Below are positions 1-10,655 of a stretch of 64,000 nt of DNA, one piece after another. Under the pieces are notes generated by a model that saw only the letters and a program-made list of their open reading frames with translations, ran no database searches and was not told the DNA's origin. Made by a program: the position numbers and the translations under genes. Within the stretch, counting starts at the first letter, position 1. Each line of letters opens with the position of its first letter. This stretch comes from Cylindrobasidium torrendii FP15055 ss-10 (lineage: Eukaryota; Basidiomycota; Agaricomycetes; Agaricales; Physalacriaceae), in the NCBI GenBank assembly GCA_000934385.1, contig KN880515.1, positions 1 to 64,000 on the forward strand, given 5' to 3'.

Positions 1-361
1 AGACAACTTTTCGTGTGAAATCCCGGGCTGTCATCATGCGGAATATGGTGGAGAGGGAAAGCTCAACCTCTCGTGCTTCGCAGAGTGCTTCACGAGCTTC
101 GTCAAGATAAGCAGTGGGATGGCACTGAAGCCATTCAGTCAGGTAAGCCAGGTCCCCCTCGTCGTAATCCAATGCTCTCCCGGTCCTCCGCTTGTTCGGA
201 TTGACCACAACGCCAAATTCATCCATGTTCTTCATAATCTTTGCCACCAGCCCAATCGACACTTTAGCACGAGCAGCAGCCTTACGATAAGTCATTGTCA
301 TATCTTCTACATACCAGTCATATATAAGCCTTTTCAGATCAGCGGAGTATGCGGCGGGCAT
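1..361 (-). CDS. Tc1/mariner-like transposase, N-terminal part (runs off left edge)
   Basis: Reading the minus strand from the ATG at 361 gives 120 open codons that continue past base 1. The product begins MPAAYSADLKRLIYDWY and carries a helix-turn-helix stretch around residues 24-42 (YRKAAARAKVSIGLVAKI). A second, winged-helix-like half follows at about residues 55-115, with a Tc1-type linker rich in N, K and R (VNPNKRRTGRALD). This is the usual layout of the DNA-binding half of Tc1/mariner/IS630-type transposases found in many basidiomycetes. The catalytic DDE part would lie outside the window, so activity cannot be judged. Without the left end I could not identify terminal inverted repeats. 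Family assignment is by pattern; the presence of a long open frame is direct observation. Confidence 0.7.
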   Translation of the reverse strand, partial: MPAAYSADLKRLIYDWYVEDMTMTYRKAAARAKVSIGLVAKIMKNMDEFGVVVNPNKRRTGRALDYDEGDLAYLTEWLQCHPTAYLDEAREALCEAREVELSLSTIFRMMTARDFTRKVV

Positions 362-1293
362 TGTGCAGAGCGTGAGCGCGTGAGCGTCGATGAGCGCGCG
401 ATGGCAAGATAATGATCGTCAAGCCATATTGGGCGCGAGGCAGCGGGCCGGCGCCACCCGATCAAAATAAAAATTCCCGCTTGTTCACGGAAATATGAAA
501 AGGTCTGTATGTCCACACGGTGGATAGTCATTTCATCCTCGTGACAGATGTGGAGTGCGTTGACATCGCTGAATTCGCCCAAAGCTCGTCCCAACGCCAC
601 CGTTGATACCAATATCGTTGAGCAAGGTCGCGGAAAACTATACAATACACCAAATGTTTTGCTGCCTTGTTCTGAACTTTCATATGATGATGCGGAAGTT
701 GTGCCTTGAAGAGGGCAATGATATTTCGCTGGCGTTCCGATACTAGTGCGGCGGCGAGACAGAGCATAAACCACTCTCACATAAATGAATATTCGCTTGA
801 TCCTGAACATGGGCCGGCGAGTAGTGCGCGCCAGCGGATGGATGGCGCACGCAAAGTTCCCTGTTGCTAACGGCCAAATAAGTTCTTCATCGGTTTCCGT
901 CGATAGAGCTATAAACTGGACTGGCGTTGCAGGTCGTGCGCCCGTTGCTGGGCGGAGAACCCGTGAAGCTGCTGCTATCTTTCAGGGAGACGTTATTAAC
1001 TGTACCTCTCAAGCTCTCAGACTCTCACCACCACCATTACCATGGCTGCCAGTTGAAAAACCGACCACCGTATGACAATACCCACATCGTGAATGTTCAT
1101 CGATCATCTGCCTCATGGAACGATCCGCCGAGGCGGACGGCGCTGACAACTTTGAATAGACCGCGTACGGCTGATACAGTAGAAAGTGTACTAGGATACA
1201 ACATGGAGATAACGAAGCGATACAAGGATAGTATAGTGGTGGGTATAGTTTACATCTGGTCCATCTGAGCGTTGTCATAGGCCAGTCAATTCA
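362..1293. other. No gene seen
   Basis: Between the transposase fragment and the 3' end of the next gene. It holds several overlapping open frames (the longest on the minus strand at 334-810) that have no recognisable domain, and none stands out as coding. Part of it is presumably the right flank of the mobile element. Confidence 0.4.
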
Positions 1294-2584
1294 TCAGACG
1301 TGTTTAAGCTTAGGCGCGCTGCGTTTGAACTTTTTGTTCGGCGGCGCGCTCCGAAGCTGTGGCCCAAGACCGTCTCCCTGGCCACCAGTACTTCGCTTGA
1401 GGTCCTTCAATTTCGTAGGAGCAGCTACAGATGTGAGCCATCAGTTGAAGTTCACTGATACGAAAGTAAAGAGTTCTCACGATGGTTCTGAGAGAGAGAT
1501 GTGCTGGCCGCCGTCGGCATCAAGGGTCCAGCCAATGAGCTTTCTGAGTCTTCTGGAACTTTTTCTGGGACTGAGAAAGAGTCAGGCATCGTCTTGTAGG
1601 CTAGCATACTGTGTGCTCACCTGTTCCGTCGCGCAATTTTTCCCGTCTTGTCAAAATGGTCAAATTCTTGGACACATGCTTGTATCTCTCGAGGAGATCT
1701 TGGTACACCGCGGACTCGGTCACGGCGTGGTCCTCGTGAATCATTTGCGCGTATTCGGGACGCCCTTCCTCGACGGACATTTTGACGTATGGGTCGCAGC
1801 CCTCTACCACCTCGTGAAGCCGACGCCGAGCGTCAAAATTGAGTTCCGTTCTGAGCTTCGCGATCGCATCCTCCAGCTGCGCCTTCGTGACCTTTGCCCT
1901 CTCAAGCTCCATTCTCATCTTGGCCAGCGAGCTCCTCCGGATTGGCCTATCCCCGACCTGCAAGGTGTTGGTCGCGCACTCCATTGTCCCAATCGTCTCC
2001 TCGAGCTGTTCCAGAAGGGCCTGAATAACTCCAGCAAGTACATTGGACGCGGCGTCATCGGCGACGAGATGTTGCTGTCCGTTCAGGCCGCTGGTAACGA
2101 GTCCCAGCCGCTGAGAGCACTCTCCAACGACACGCTCTTGCCTCCCGGACTTGGGCTCTCGTCCGTGACTGAGGTTGTTCGTGAGCTCGAGATTTTCCAG
2201 GTAGTCGGCAAGTTCGGAGGGGTCGAGTCTTTCCGGGGCCAGTTTCAGGTTGAAAACAGAGTTTGCGATGCGGTTCAGGACCTGGTCCTTTGTGTCGGTC
2301 TCGCCAAATGATGCCAGTAAGATAAGCCAAAGAGCGTTCCGATCGTGTTCAGATAGCAGCATCGCTCGGTTAGCCTTGTCCTGGATGGTCGCCGAGCTTG
2401 GCCCCGACGGCGTTAGTAGAGGCCTCTTGGTTTCGAAAAGCGCGGCGGGGAACGAGGATGGTGGGGCGAGAGAGTCTAAGGATGTGCCCCGTTCGCTGTC
2501 CGCATAGCGAGGTGAAGCGGGCAATGGCTGGGGCTGCGGGTGGGGTGACATGTTGACGGTATGGGCGGGAATTGGCTGGTCCAA
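1294..2584 (-). CDS. Coiled-coil protein of unknown function, probably nuclear
   Basis: Three exons (2584-1621, 1570-1481, 1424-1294) join into 394 codons; both introns (50 and 56 nt) are GT...AG. I do not recognise the family. The first 60 residues are rich in proline and serine. A central part (about 85-300) is helical and charged, with a probable coiled coil around the stretch containing LAKMRMELERAKVTKAQLED. The last exon encodes a strongly basic end (NKKFKRSAPKLKHV), which looks like a nuclear localisation signal. A kinetochore or chromatin role would be possible but is only a guess. The ATG at 2584 is the first in the open frame. The gene is transcribed in the same direction as ERG24 but is separated from it by about 1.1 kb. 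Confidence 0.7.
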
Positions 2585-3677
2585 TGTAGATGACAGTAAA
2601 AAGGGAAGATGAATAATGAAAGGGATGATTTGGGTAATCGCGGGAAGGAAAGTAACCGAAGCGGGGTTTCTCGTGGTGGTGGTGGTTCGCTGGTAGAGAG
2701 CGCGCGCCCAAATGGTGACAGGTCGCCGTCACTCTTCACGTGCGCTGATCGCATATGTCACCAATGTGCCGGCGCACAGACACCGCAGGCAAGATCCTGG
2801 AATTCTTTGAGGGCTACGCAATAGGCTTTTTCACTTATCTTCTTGCCGGCCTCTACCCCTCCAGACCTCTTGAACATCCCTAAAAAATTCCCCCGTTGAG
2901 AGTGATTAGCTTGCGCTATATCAATTCTAATACCCGGCAGCGAAATAGTGGAGAAAAATAAATAAGGTCGACAGCTTGTGTGCTTCCTCAGTTTTTTCTG
3001 CGTAGTTCACCTCAGGTTGCTACGTGGAAAATACAAAAGAAGAACTAATTTACCCTATGGCATTACCCCAAGGCTTGTAATGTAGTGACGGTCGGGGCCT
3101 CGACCGTAGACCGCCGGCAATTATTTTTCAAATTGTCCTCTCCTAACCGTGCAGTGAGTAAACACCCAGGGTTGCGCAGACTCAACGGTATGCCACGAAC
3201 GGAGGCCACCACGCCAGCGATCGGCACAGATTGTGAATCGAACTCGACTCTCGAGTGATGTTTAGATCAATCCCGTGTGTGCGATCGTTGGACTCTGTGT
3301 TGGTCCCGCTGGACAAGCGCCAAGTCGAAAGTATTTATTGTAATACAGCCATGTGCATATCCTGGAAATTGGAAAATGATATATGACGGCTGAAGACTCT
3401 GAGAGATGCCTGCACAGATTGACCTAGTTCTCAAGGGTAATATTTAGCATTGTTGTGAAACGGTTCATCGCGAATAAGTCAATATGGCCCACCGCTGCAA
3501 TACTATGGTGTCCAGGAGCAAGGCGCTCGATATCTCGCATTTCACAACACATCTTCATATACACTCTTGCTATGTAGAAGTATCCAATTGCATCTGAATC
3601 AAACGTTGAACAATAACTACAAGGAGAGGGAGGGCGTCGCTAACCCCTGTCCCGGAAACCATTGTTACATTCGAATT
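2585..3677. other. Intergenic, no gene seen
   Basis: About 1.1 kb between the coiled-coil gene promoter and the 3' end of ERG24. A/T-rich, with only short, unconvincing open frames. I see no RNA gene or repeat in it. Confidence 0.5.
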
Positions 3678-5251
3678 TCAGTACACATACGGTACAATCC
3701 TATAGGGAACAATCTGCTTGTACGTTTCCCAGTCGTCGCCATACCTGAACTCAGCATCAGCCGCTGCTCTTGACATGACATGGAACAGCCTGAGAAATAG
3801 ACTTACTTTTCAGCACATGCAGCATCGTCTCTTTCTTGGCGATAAATCAAGAAGAACGTGAAAAATATAACATAGAAGTAGGTTATAGGCGTTTCGAAAC
3901 CCGTGGGAAGTGACCAGGCCAGCGCCATAAGAAGGTCACCAAAGTAATTTGGATGGCGCGAGCGTCCCCACCAGCCAGACGTGAGCAGCTTCGAGCCGCG
4001 CTTTGTCGTCAAATAAGCTAGATCTAGAGATGGGTGAGCCAAGGGAGCGGTCACAGGCGAAAAGCAGACGCACTCCTCGGATTCTTGCCATTGCGAAAAT
4101 CGTTCTTCTCGCTGTTGGCTTGTCGAAAAATGAGGTAGCCAAGACTGTTCAGGCCCAGGATGAGAGCAGTGTAAACCAATCCGAGCTCTACCTGCTCGAA
4201 GACGAGGTATCGCGCTTGTAATGAGTAGGTGAACGGGACCCAAACAAGGTCCCCGAACGACAGCATGAATCCGAACCCATCCGTGGTTATGTCCATGATT
4301 GTGAAGATAGCAGCCTGTTACGCGTATGGTGCATGAGGTTGAGAGTCAACTGCTGGGAAGACTTGCGCACCTCATTATACATGGAATCAACGACGTAGAA
4401 TATTTGGAAGAAGGCGGTAAGCCACATAGAATCTGTGACATTCGCCCATCCACCGCGACGCGTCGCCTGCTCACACAGAGTGCTGATGCAGATGAGAGCC
4501 CACAGGATAAGCCCGGGCCGTAGCTCGTTGAAGTACTTGAGGTCCAGAGAACCGATGGTGGGGTTGAGTTCGCGACCAATGAAGAACTTTAGGCCATGAT
4601 TTAGTACGAGTGGGACCAAATCGTGATAGACGAGGAAACGCACGTCGTATATGGGATTTCCAGTATTCCCGTTCAACGTGAGTAACTTTCCTGGTTGGAA
4701 CGACGATGCATAGACGTGAACCGCTTGAACAGTCGACACAGCCAACGCCGCTGTCATGAACCCCAATAACTTTCTGTAAAGTATTGTGAACCCTTCTGGC
4801 CCTTGCTGGTAGATAATCCCGGCCACGATGCAAAATGCCAGTATGCACGTCGAGAAAGCTGCTGGAAGGTAAATACCCCTTCACGAGATAAAGCAGGCGA
4901 CACACCATTGGTCTTGTATTTCTTCTTCAATCCATCCCGCATCAGCGTTCCCTCTACTACGCGCGCGGGGAGGATAGCCCAAGCCGCTACGCAGAACGCG
5001 AACCACGCAAAGTACCACTTCGCCGCCTCTGCGTCCCACAGGTTGAGGTAGAAGTGGGGATCTTTGAGCGCCCCAAGAACGTGTTCAAGGTCAACCTCTG
5101 GAGGACATCCGCCTGTTTCCTCTGAGCAACTGAAGTACAACAGGTATGTGAAGAATGGTGTGGCGACGGTGACAAAAAGCGCGCCTGGTGGACCATAGAA
5201 CTCGTATTTTGTCGTACGGGGGTTGAGGTCTGTCCCTGCTGGTGTGCCCAT
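3678..5251 (-). CDS. ERG24: Delta(14)-sterol reductase (C-14 sterol reductase), ergosterol synthesis
   Basis: Five exons (5251-4906, 4861-4371, 4314-4074, 4023-3807, 3744-3678) give 453 aa, the normal size for the family. The enzyme reduces the C14=C15 bond left after lanosterol C14 demethylation, using NADPH, in the endoplasmic reticulum. The sequence shows the ERG4/ERG24 family hallmarks: the N-terminal [16 protein letters not shown] motif, [11 protein letters not shown] followed by [34 protein letters not shown], and the C-terminal [15 protein letters not shown]. The last two exons form the family signature ending in CAEKYGDDW and YRIVPYVY. Several hydrophobic membrane spans are visible. 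All four introns are 44-62 nt. The start at 5251 was chosen because it gives the conserved [14 protein letters not shown] opening; in-frame sequence upstream is not conserved-looking. Confidence 0.95.
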
Positions 5252-5965
5252 GGTATCTCTGCGATTGTGGTGGTTGTCAATCTGCAGCACTGAAGGCATT
5301 CTAGTGCCAAGTGGCTGGTATATAAGCGTATGCATCTCGTACGACTTCAGGTGCAGAAATCGTTCGAGTGCTGCTAAACCTACTCTGGTGTCACGAAAGA
5401 AATATTTGGGCGTGTCTGAGCGCAAACATACTCATTCACCTAAAATCAATGTGAGCATCGCGTTAGAACGAGCCCATACCCAGGCTGGACTTCCTGCTGC
5501 CCACGTTCAGCCCATGTGGACTTCAATTCGCAGGATAATATCACCGTATCCTCTCGGGGCCATGCTTCTTTCATATAACACGCACTATCATCGGCCTTTC
5601 GTTCAGACACCCAATAAGACAACTCTTTGATATGTAGTTCCTTACCGCAGCTGCCTGTCAAAACCCCGAATGAAATTCAAAATGGACCGCGCCACTACGC
5701 TTCACACCGAGTCCCATCTACACAAAATGTGAATATATATCTCCTTGAAAAAACCCGTAGGTACATGTTAATACAAAAAGATAGAGTGGAAGGAGAGGTA
5801 TTTAAGTGAACACAAACAAGGTCCTCGTCCTGCGACAACGTGAGGTTGGCGGCGGTGGTGGTGGTGGTGGTGGTGGTAAATAGATAGCGTGTGCAGTTCG
5901 GAATCAGATAGCAAGTTATATACACTGAGGCGCAGTGGCATGAAGCACGGAGATTTCATCAACAA
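5252..5965. other. Intergenic: ERG24 promoter and G-alpha 3' region
   Basis: About 0.7 kb between two genes on the minus strand. It carries the G-alpha 3' untranslated region and the upstream region of ERG24. The only notable item is a GGT trinucleotide run near 5854-5877. Confidence 0.6.
5854..5877. repeat. (GGT)8 trinucleotide microsatellite
   Basis: An uninterrupted run of GGT units lies about 90 nt beyond the stop codon of the G-alpha gene, probably in its 3' UTR, where on the transcribed strand it reads as ACC repeats. It is likely to vary in length between strains. Confidence 0.9.
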
Positions 5966-7325
5966 CTATAGTATGCCCGAGTCTTTGAGCGCGTTCTGGA
6001 GAATAGTCTCCTTCACCGCAGCAAAGACCAGGCGGACATTCGTCGTATCGGTTGCTTGCGTGAGACTGGAGTCCAGTCAGCTAGCAGATGCGATGGCAGC
6101 ATGCGCGGACGTACTGGGGGTAGACGCTCAGCCGCGCGCGATTGGCCTGCATAAAGCGCCAGAGGATGTATTTAGCAGCCTTGTTGATATCATTGCCTCC
6201 AGTGTATTCTGGAAAGTATCTGTCGAGGGGAACCTTTGGCACCTTGGTCTTAAACACATCGATCTTGTTGAGGAAAAGGATGATAGACGTTCGTAGGAAC
6301 CATCGCGAATTGATGACACTTTCAAAAAGCAAGAGGGACTCTGCCATGCGGTTCTGTCAAGTTTGTTAGCGCGTGCGGCTCGGGCCGACGGAGGATTATT
6401 CTGACCTGGTTCGACTCTTCGAGCAATACCTGGTCGTACTCGCTGAGGGCAGTGCAGAAGATGATGCTTGTCACGCTCTCAAAGCAGTGAATCCATTTCC
6501 GTCGTTCTGAGCGTTGTCCACCGACGTCGAACATATGGATCCTGTGCATGGTGAGACTGGGGTACCTGTCATTCACAGCGAAAGGGCGTACTGGAGCTGG
6601 CCCATGGTGAACCGTGTCTCGGTAATCCCTGTCGTTTTGGCGCGCGCGCGAAGGATATCTACCTCGCTCGGGACATATTCTGGCGCGCCTATTCGTAATA
6701 CCTCGGTGAAGAAGCTGATCAAAGATGAGAAAAGAAGGGAACGAAGGGAGCCGGGGCACACACTATGCCGCTGAGTCCATCAGGTAAAACTCGGACGAGT
6801 GCTCGTCCAGCAAGGTAGGTACTATAGGGTCTTGCCAAAGTTGATGGATGGCTTCTGCAATCTCGGGGCTGAGCACAAGGGCCGTGTCGTCGAGGGAGTA
6901 GTCGAGAATTTGCTCTGCAAGTACCTGGCCGAATGTCAGTAGGGATCAGTACAAATAGATGAGCACGCACTCTGTTCGAATAGTTGACACAGTCGACCCC
7001 AATTTTCCGCATCGCTTTCACAATAGCCTGCGCGGACTCGAGCACATTCTTGTGCACCGTGGCACGAAACGTCGCGCGTTCGTTGTCTGCGTAGCCTCCT
7101 TGGTGTATAATCTTCATCTGCTTCACAATCGTTGACTTTCCCGACTCGCCAGAGCCTAACGCAAGGGGTCAACAAAGGGTTCCTTTGATGCCGCGCGGAG
7201 CACGCACCGAGTAAGAGAATCTTGCATTCCTTCTTGAATTTCCTGCTGTCGTCTTCAATTTGCTTGTCAATGAGACTTGAGCGCGCCAGGGCCTCTTGGT
7301 CAACCTGGGAGACACAATTGCCCAT
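5966..7325 (-). CDS. Heterotrimeric G-protein alpha subunit, fungal group III type
   Basis: Seven exons (7325-7208, 7155-6971, 6924-6764, 6714-6592, 6541-6406, 6353-6115, 6065-5966) give exactly 353 aa, the usual length. MGNCVS at the start predicts N-myristoylation at Gly2 and palmitoylation at Cys4. All nucleotide-binding motifs are present: GSGESGKST at residues 40-48, the switch I arginine in [20 protein letters not shown] at 201-205 with the catalytic Gln205, NKID, and TQATDT. The C-terminus is ALKDSGIL without the cysteine found in group I subunits. TQATDT plus KDSGIL is typical of the fungal group that activates adenylate cyclase/cAMP signalling (Cryptococcus Gpa1, Ustilago Gpa3); the class call follows from that knowledge. 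All six introns are 46-52 nt. No motif residue looks damaged. Confidence 0.95.
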
Positions 7326-8685
7326 TGGTTGTAGTGTATTGCAAAGAAAGAAGGGTGATCAAAGACAACGACTCCTTCCCCCGTACTCGTCAAAGCGTGG
7401 ATATCGTGAACTGAAGTTTATAGCAGAGCTCGTCGCCAGCGCATTCCTCGTCGTCGTCGACGGCGGCGGTGCTGGCCAAGATGGTGGCCGTCGGAAGTCA
7501 AGAAGGATGAATTGCTTCCGCCAGCAGGAAATCGTACCTGGCAGCCGATCTTTGCGCCACAGTTACCATTTCTCGCTTTATTCATCCCAAACGGGCATAA
7601 GTCGGATTATGTAAAATGCTGGTGTCCCATAAACAAGGCAGACGAACCAGCCTAATTGCGTGCCCTCTGTCGCTTTGACTGTCAGTGTGTCAGGTTCCCG
7701 CCTTCGGCTCTTTTGGCAACGGCGCGGACCCCCAGAAAAAACCATTGAACTCCGGATCCCATCGTCCCAACCTGAAGCTCGACGATTCAATGCATGCCTC
7801 TACCGTCAATGGTCAGCCGTTCAACCTGAATGACTCAGTAGCAGAATGCTAGCAAACACCGCTGTATTCAAGACTTAATCTGGGGCGGCAGCGGCGAGCA
7901 GCCCCTCGATGCTTGGATGATGCACATAAGAGCCAGGAGAGCCAATACTACCCAGCAGTGATGACGCTGCATTATTTCAATGACTGGCTTACTTATGCTG
8001 CGCCTGTCAACTCGAGGTCGGGCTAGTCGTCCTTATTCCTAATCGGGCGCTTCCTTTGTTCTCTTAATCGCCGATCTCTACTACCTAGTTTCTCCCACAT
8101 TCTATCGTAAATTCTCAAGACAACGCTGTCGATAGGCGCAGAGACCGGGAAAGGGCTGAAATAAAGTGTATCCGTGATTCCAGTTTGCACACTTCCTGCC
8201 CACCATGGCCATCTCGGGCCAAAAGGAAGCTGGTTCGCTGTCTATTTTCTCTGCAGCATGATTTGCAGCATGATTTGAGTGAGAGTCGGAGGGCAGATTG
8301 CTGTCAAGCATGTACCAGTTTTCCCTTGGTTTTCCCTGACCTCGATAGAGATGCACGCATTATTATTTGCAAATATCCTGAGGGCATGCACTTGGACACT
8401 CGCAGAATTGCATCGCACTCACTGCGCAAAATCGCGTAGGCCTGCTGCGTCGTCATCGGCGTCGTCGCTGCGAGCAGCGAGGCCTATGGTCATACAGTAA
8501 CAGTATACTACTGGATGGAGGCTTCTCGGCCGCAGCCGAAACGGATCAGCACGATCGCGTCGCTTGGGCGGACACTATCATGACCTCTTCACTGGCCCTA
8601 ATGCTGCAGACCTACTTCTGGCTTTCTTCCCACTCGATTCTTCCGTGTCTATACGTCATTCGCTCAACCGACTATGTGACAAGTC
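7326..8685. other. Intergenic, G-alpha promoter region
   Basis: About 1.36 kb between the G-alpha start and the CHAT gene stop. No convincing gene. A perfect 12-nt tandem duplication (GCAGCATGATTT twice) lies near 8252-8275. The open frames here overlap one another and show no domain. Confidence 0.5.
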
Positions 8686-10368
8686 TTATACCCCAATGTG
8701 CACAAAGGGTATCCACCTCAAGAAATTATCCTCGCCAACTTCGTCTCTCAGGGTTTGTACAGCACTATGAAGCGCTCTAGCGGCCTCCCCACTATCCCCT
8801 CCAGACTCATGCACAAGATGGCGATAAAACTCTTCCGCAATAACAGGCCCATCATCGTCGTTAATAGACCAGAGCGTCCCAACCACATTCTGGAAGCCCG
8901 CCATCAGCATCCCGGCAGCAAGATGGAATCCTTCCTCCGGCGTTTCGCTATCCCCCATCGCCGTCTCACACGCCGAGAGCACAGCCAGGGACATCCCGTC
9001 TGCTTTGTGCCGCAACCGCATGATAGCACGCAGTGAAAGGGCGCCGTTGTACAGACAGAACGAGCTCTGGAGTGGGTTCTCTGTGTCTTGAGTGGCATGG
9101 CAAGCAAAATGTACCCAATCGTGCGTCTCCAGGCTGGACATGACGGCATTCATCGGCGCATCCATGCCCTCCATCCACGTTACCCTCTCTGGACCAACCA
9201 CACGCTGCAACGTCAGGATCTCTGTCGTCGTACTCGGCAGTGGAGGTAGCCCGGGTGTTTCTGGTTGTGATATTGCCAGCACGTTTAGACTACCCTCTCC
9301 GGCCTTGGTTCTTTCGGAATGTCGCGCCTGGTCAACAATCGATGTCAGAGACGGGATGTAGGAGTGGATAGCCAAGTCCAAGGCGCCTGGTGCGGGGGGA
9401 TGTGTGGTGCTGTACGGCCCTGCTGCGTGTAGAGGAAGGGATGCAAGCAGGTCTGATGTGCACCATGTCACACACGGGAGCGTCCCGTCATCCCCGGTGC
9501 ATCCCAGGAAATCCAGCACTGGTTTAACGACCCCGTACCAAGTCTCCTGCAGCACCTGTCGGATATCACTCGATAGGTCTTCCAGGTCATCCATCGCACC
9601 CCACGACGAGATAAAAGCTGAACGCTTTCGTACACCAGCCTGGTTCAATGATTGACAAAGTGTTTCCACCATATTCTGAAGTCTCTGGTGGCTCACGAGC
9701 GGAAGGGGCACGCAAGACACCTTCGAGCTTCCTCGGCGGATGACAAGAGCGTCATGCCTCCACCATGCAACATTCAGAGCAACGATATGACTCCGTGAGG
9801 CAGCCGCCTTCAACTCGTCAAATGACTTCGGCGCGAGGAATCCTTCGAGTCCCGGGATCAAGCGCGCTTGCGAAATGAGCTCGCTGTACTTGTCCGCGAG
9901 GAGATGGTGCCGCACAAGAGCGCCTTCACGTCCAGGATTTTGGGTGTCACCCTCGATGACTTCCTCCGATGACAGAATCTCCCCTCCGACTTTCGATATA
10001 TCATCTGCGATACGAGGCGCAAGACGGCGCAGCTTTTCCATCGGGGGCCTCATCCTCGATATGTGTCCCCATATCATGCACCGTCCCAACTCGAACCACT
10101 CGAGCGCCAGAACTGCGTCCCCGCTCTGCGCTGCGGCTGCCACAGCAGCAGAGACCGTGTCACGGACGTATTCATGGTCATCTGTGCGTATGGTGATGCT
10201 CAAGCCAGGGTCGACGATGCGCTGTAGGAGGCTCATAACCAGGCGGAATGGTTTGAGGGCTGAAGCGGCGTCGCGGAATTGGAGGCAAAGGTCGGCGTAC
10301 AGACGTGCTGCGTGGAAACGGTCCAGTGGGTCGTATACTGAGGCCATAGTCGTTCGGAACGCTGTCAT
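8686..10368 (-). CDS. CHAT-domain (caspase-like) cysteine protease, N-terminal TPR array missing
   Basis: An uninterrupted frame of 560 aa from the first in-frame ATG; the frame stays open upstream to a TGA at 10504-10506 but contains no earlier ATG. The C-terminal ~250 residues form a CHAT domain with the catalytic histidine in VHFACHATQD (His424) and cysteine in LSACETAMG (Cys467). It ends in the usual FVHIGV. Residues ~1-130 match the linker that joins TPR repeats to CHAT in the large basidiomycete TPR-CHAT family (RFHAARLYADLC, then ALEWFELGRCMIWG). The many TPR repeats that normally precede it are absent, and the space up to the next gene (under 300 nt) is too short to hold them. So this is either a shortened variant or a 5'-truncated copy. 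The catalytic pair is intact. The exact start is uncertain. Confidence 0.8.
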   Translation of the reverse strand: MTAFRTTMASVYDPLDRFHAARLYADLCLQFRDAASALKPFRLVMSLLQRIVDPGLSITIRTDDHEYVRDTVSAAVAAAAQSGDAVLALEWFELGRCMIWGHISRMRPPMEKLRRLAPRIADDISKVGGEILSSEEVIEGDTQNPGREGALVRHHLLADKYSELISQARLIPGLEGFLAPKSFDELKAAASRSHIVALNVAWWRHDALVIRRGSSKVSCVPLPLVSHQRLQNMVETLCQSLNQAGVRKRSAFISSWGAMDDLEDLSSDIRQVLQETWYGVVKPVLDFLGCTGDDGTLPCVTWCTSDLLASLPLHAAGPYSTTHPPAPGALDLAIHSYIPSLTSIVDQARHSERTKAGEGSLNVLAISQPETPGLPPLPSTTTEILTLQRVVGPERVTWMEGMDAPMNAVMSSLETHDWVHFACHATQDTENPLQSSFCLYNGALSLRAIMRLRHKADGMSLAVLSACETAMGDSETPEEGFHLAAGMLMAGFQNVVGTLWSINDDDGPVIAEEFYRHLVHESGGDSGEAARALHSAVQTLRDEVGEDNFLRWIPFVHIGV

Positions 10369-10655
10369 AGCCTCTTCGAGGTCAAATGGTGCCGCTGTGC
10401 GGTACTCGTAGAGCAGTAGCTTGAGGTATCCGTATCTTGCGCTTCCTTTTACATATCGCAATCTCTCCTCATTCCGTGCGCGCTTTAGCGTGTTTGAGTA
10501 TCTTCAGTGGGGCATTGTGAGTAGTGGACAGCTTCGAGGCTATGAACCGACCTTTGCCCGACAGTTTGCGAGATATAACTTGGGGGTCCCTTGCCACCGA
10601 GAATGTGGTCAATATCCTCCGCCTCAGCCACAGTCAGATTGAAGTATGTCGCCTA

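Noticed and set aside
334..810. 158-codon minus-strand frame upstream of the transposase
   Set aside because: It is in another frame from the transposase, overlaps a second frame, and shows no domain or leader.
3220..3260. Possible tRNA T-arm (minus strand GAGTTCGATTC)
   Set aside because: The flanking bases do not pair as a T-stem and no anticodon arm is found at the right distance.
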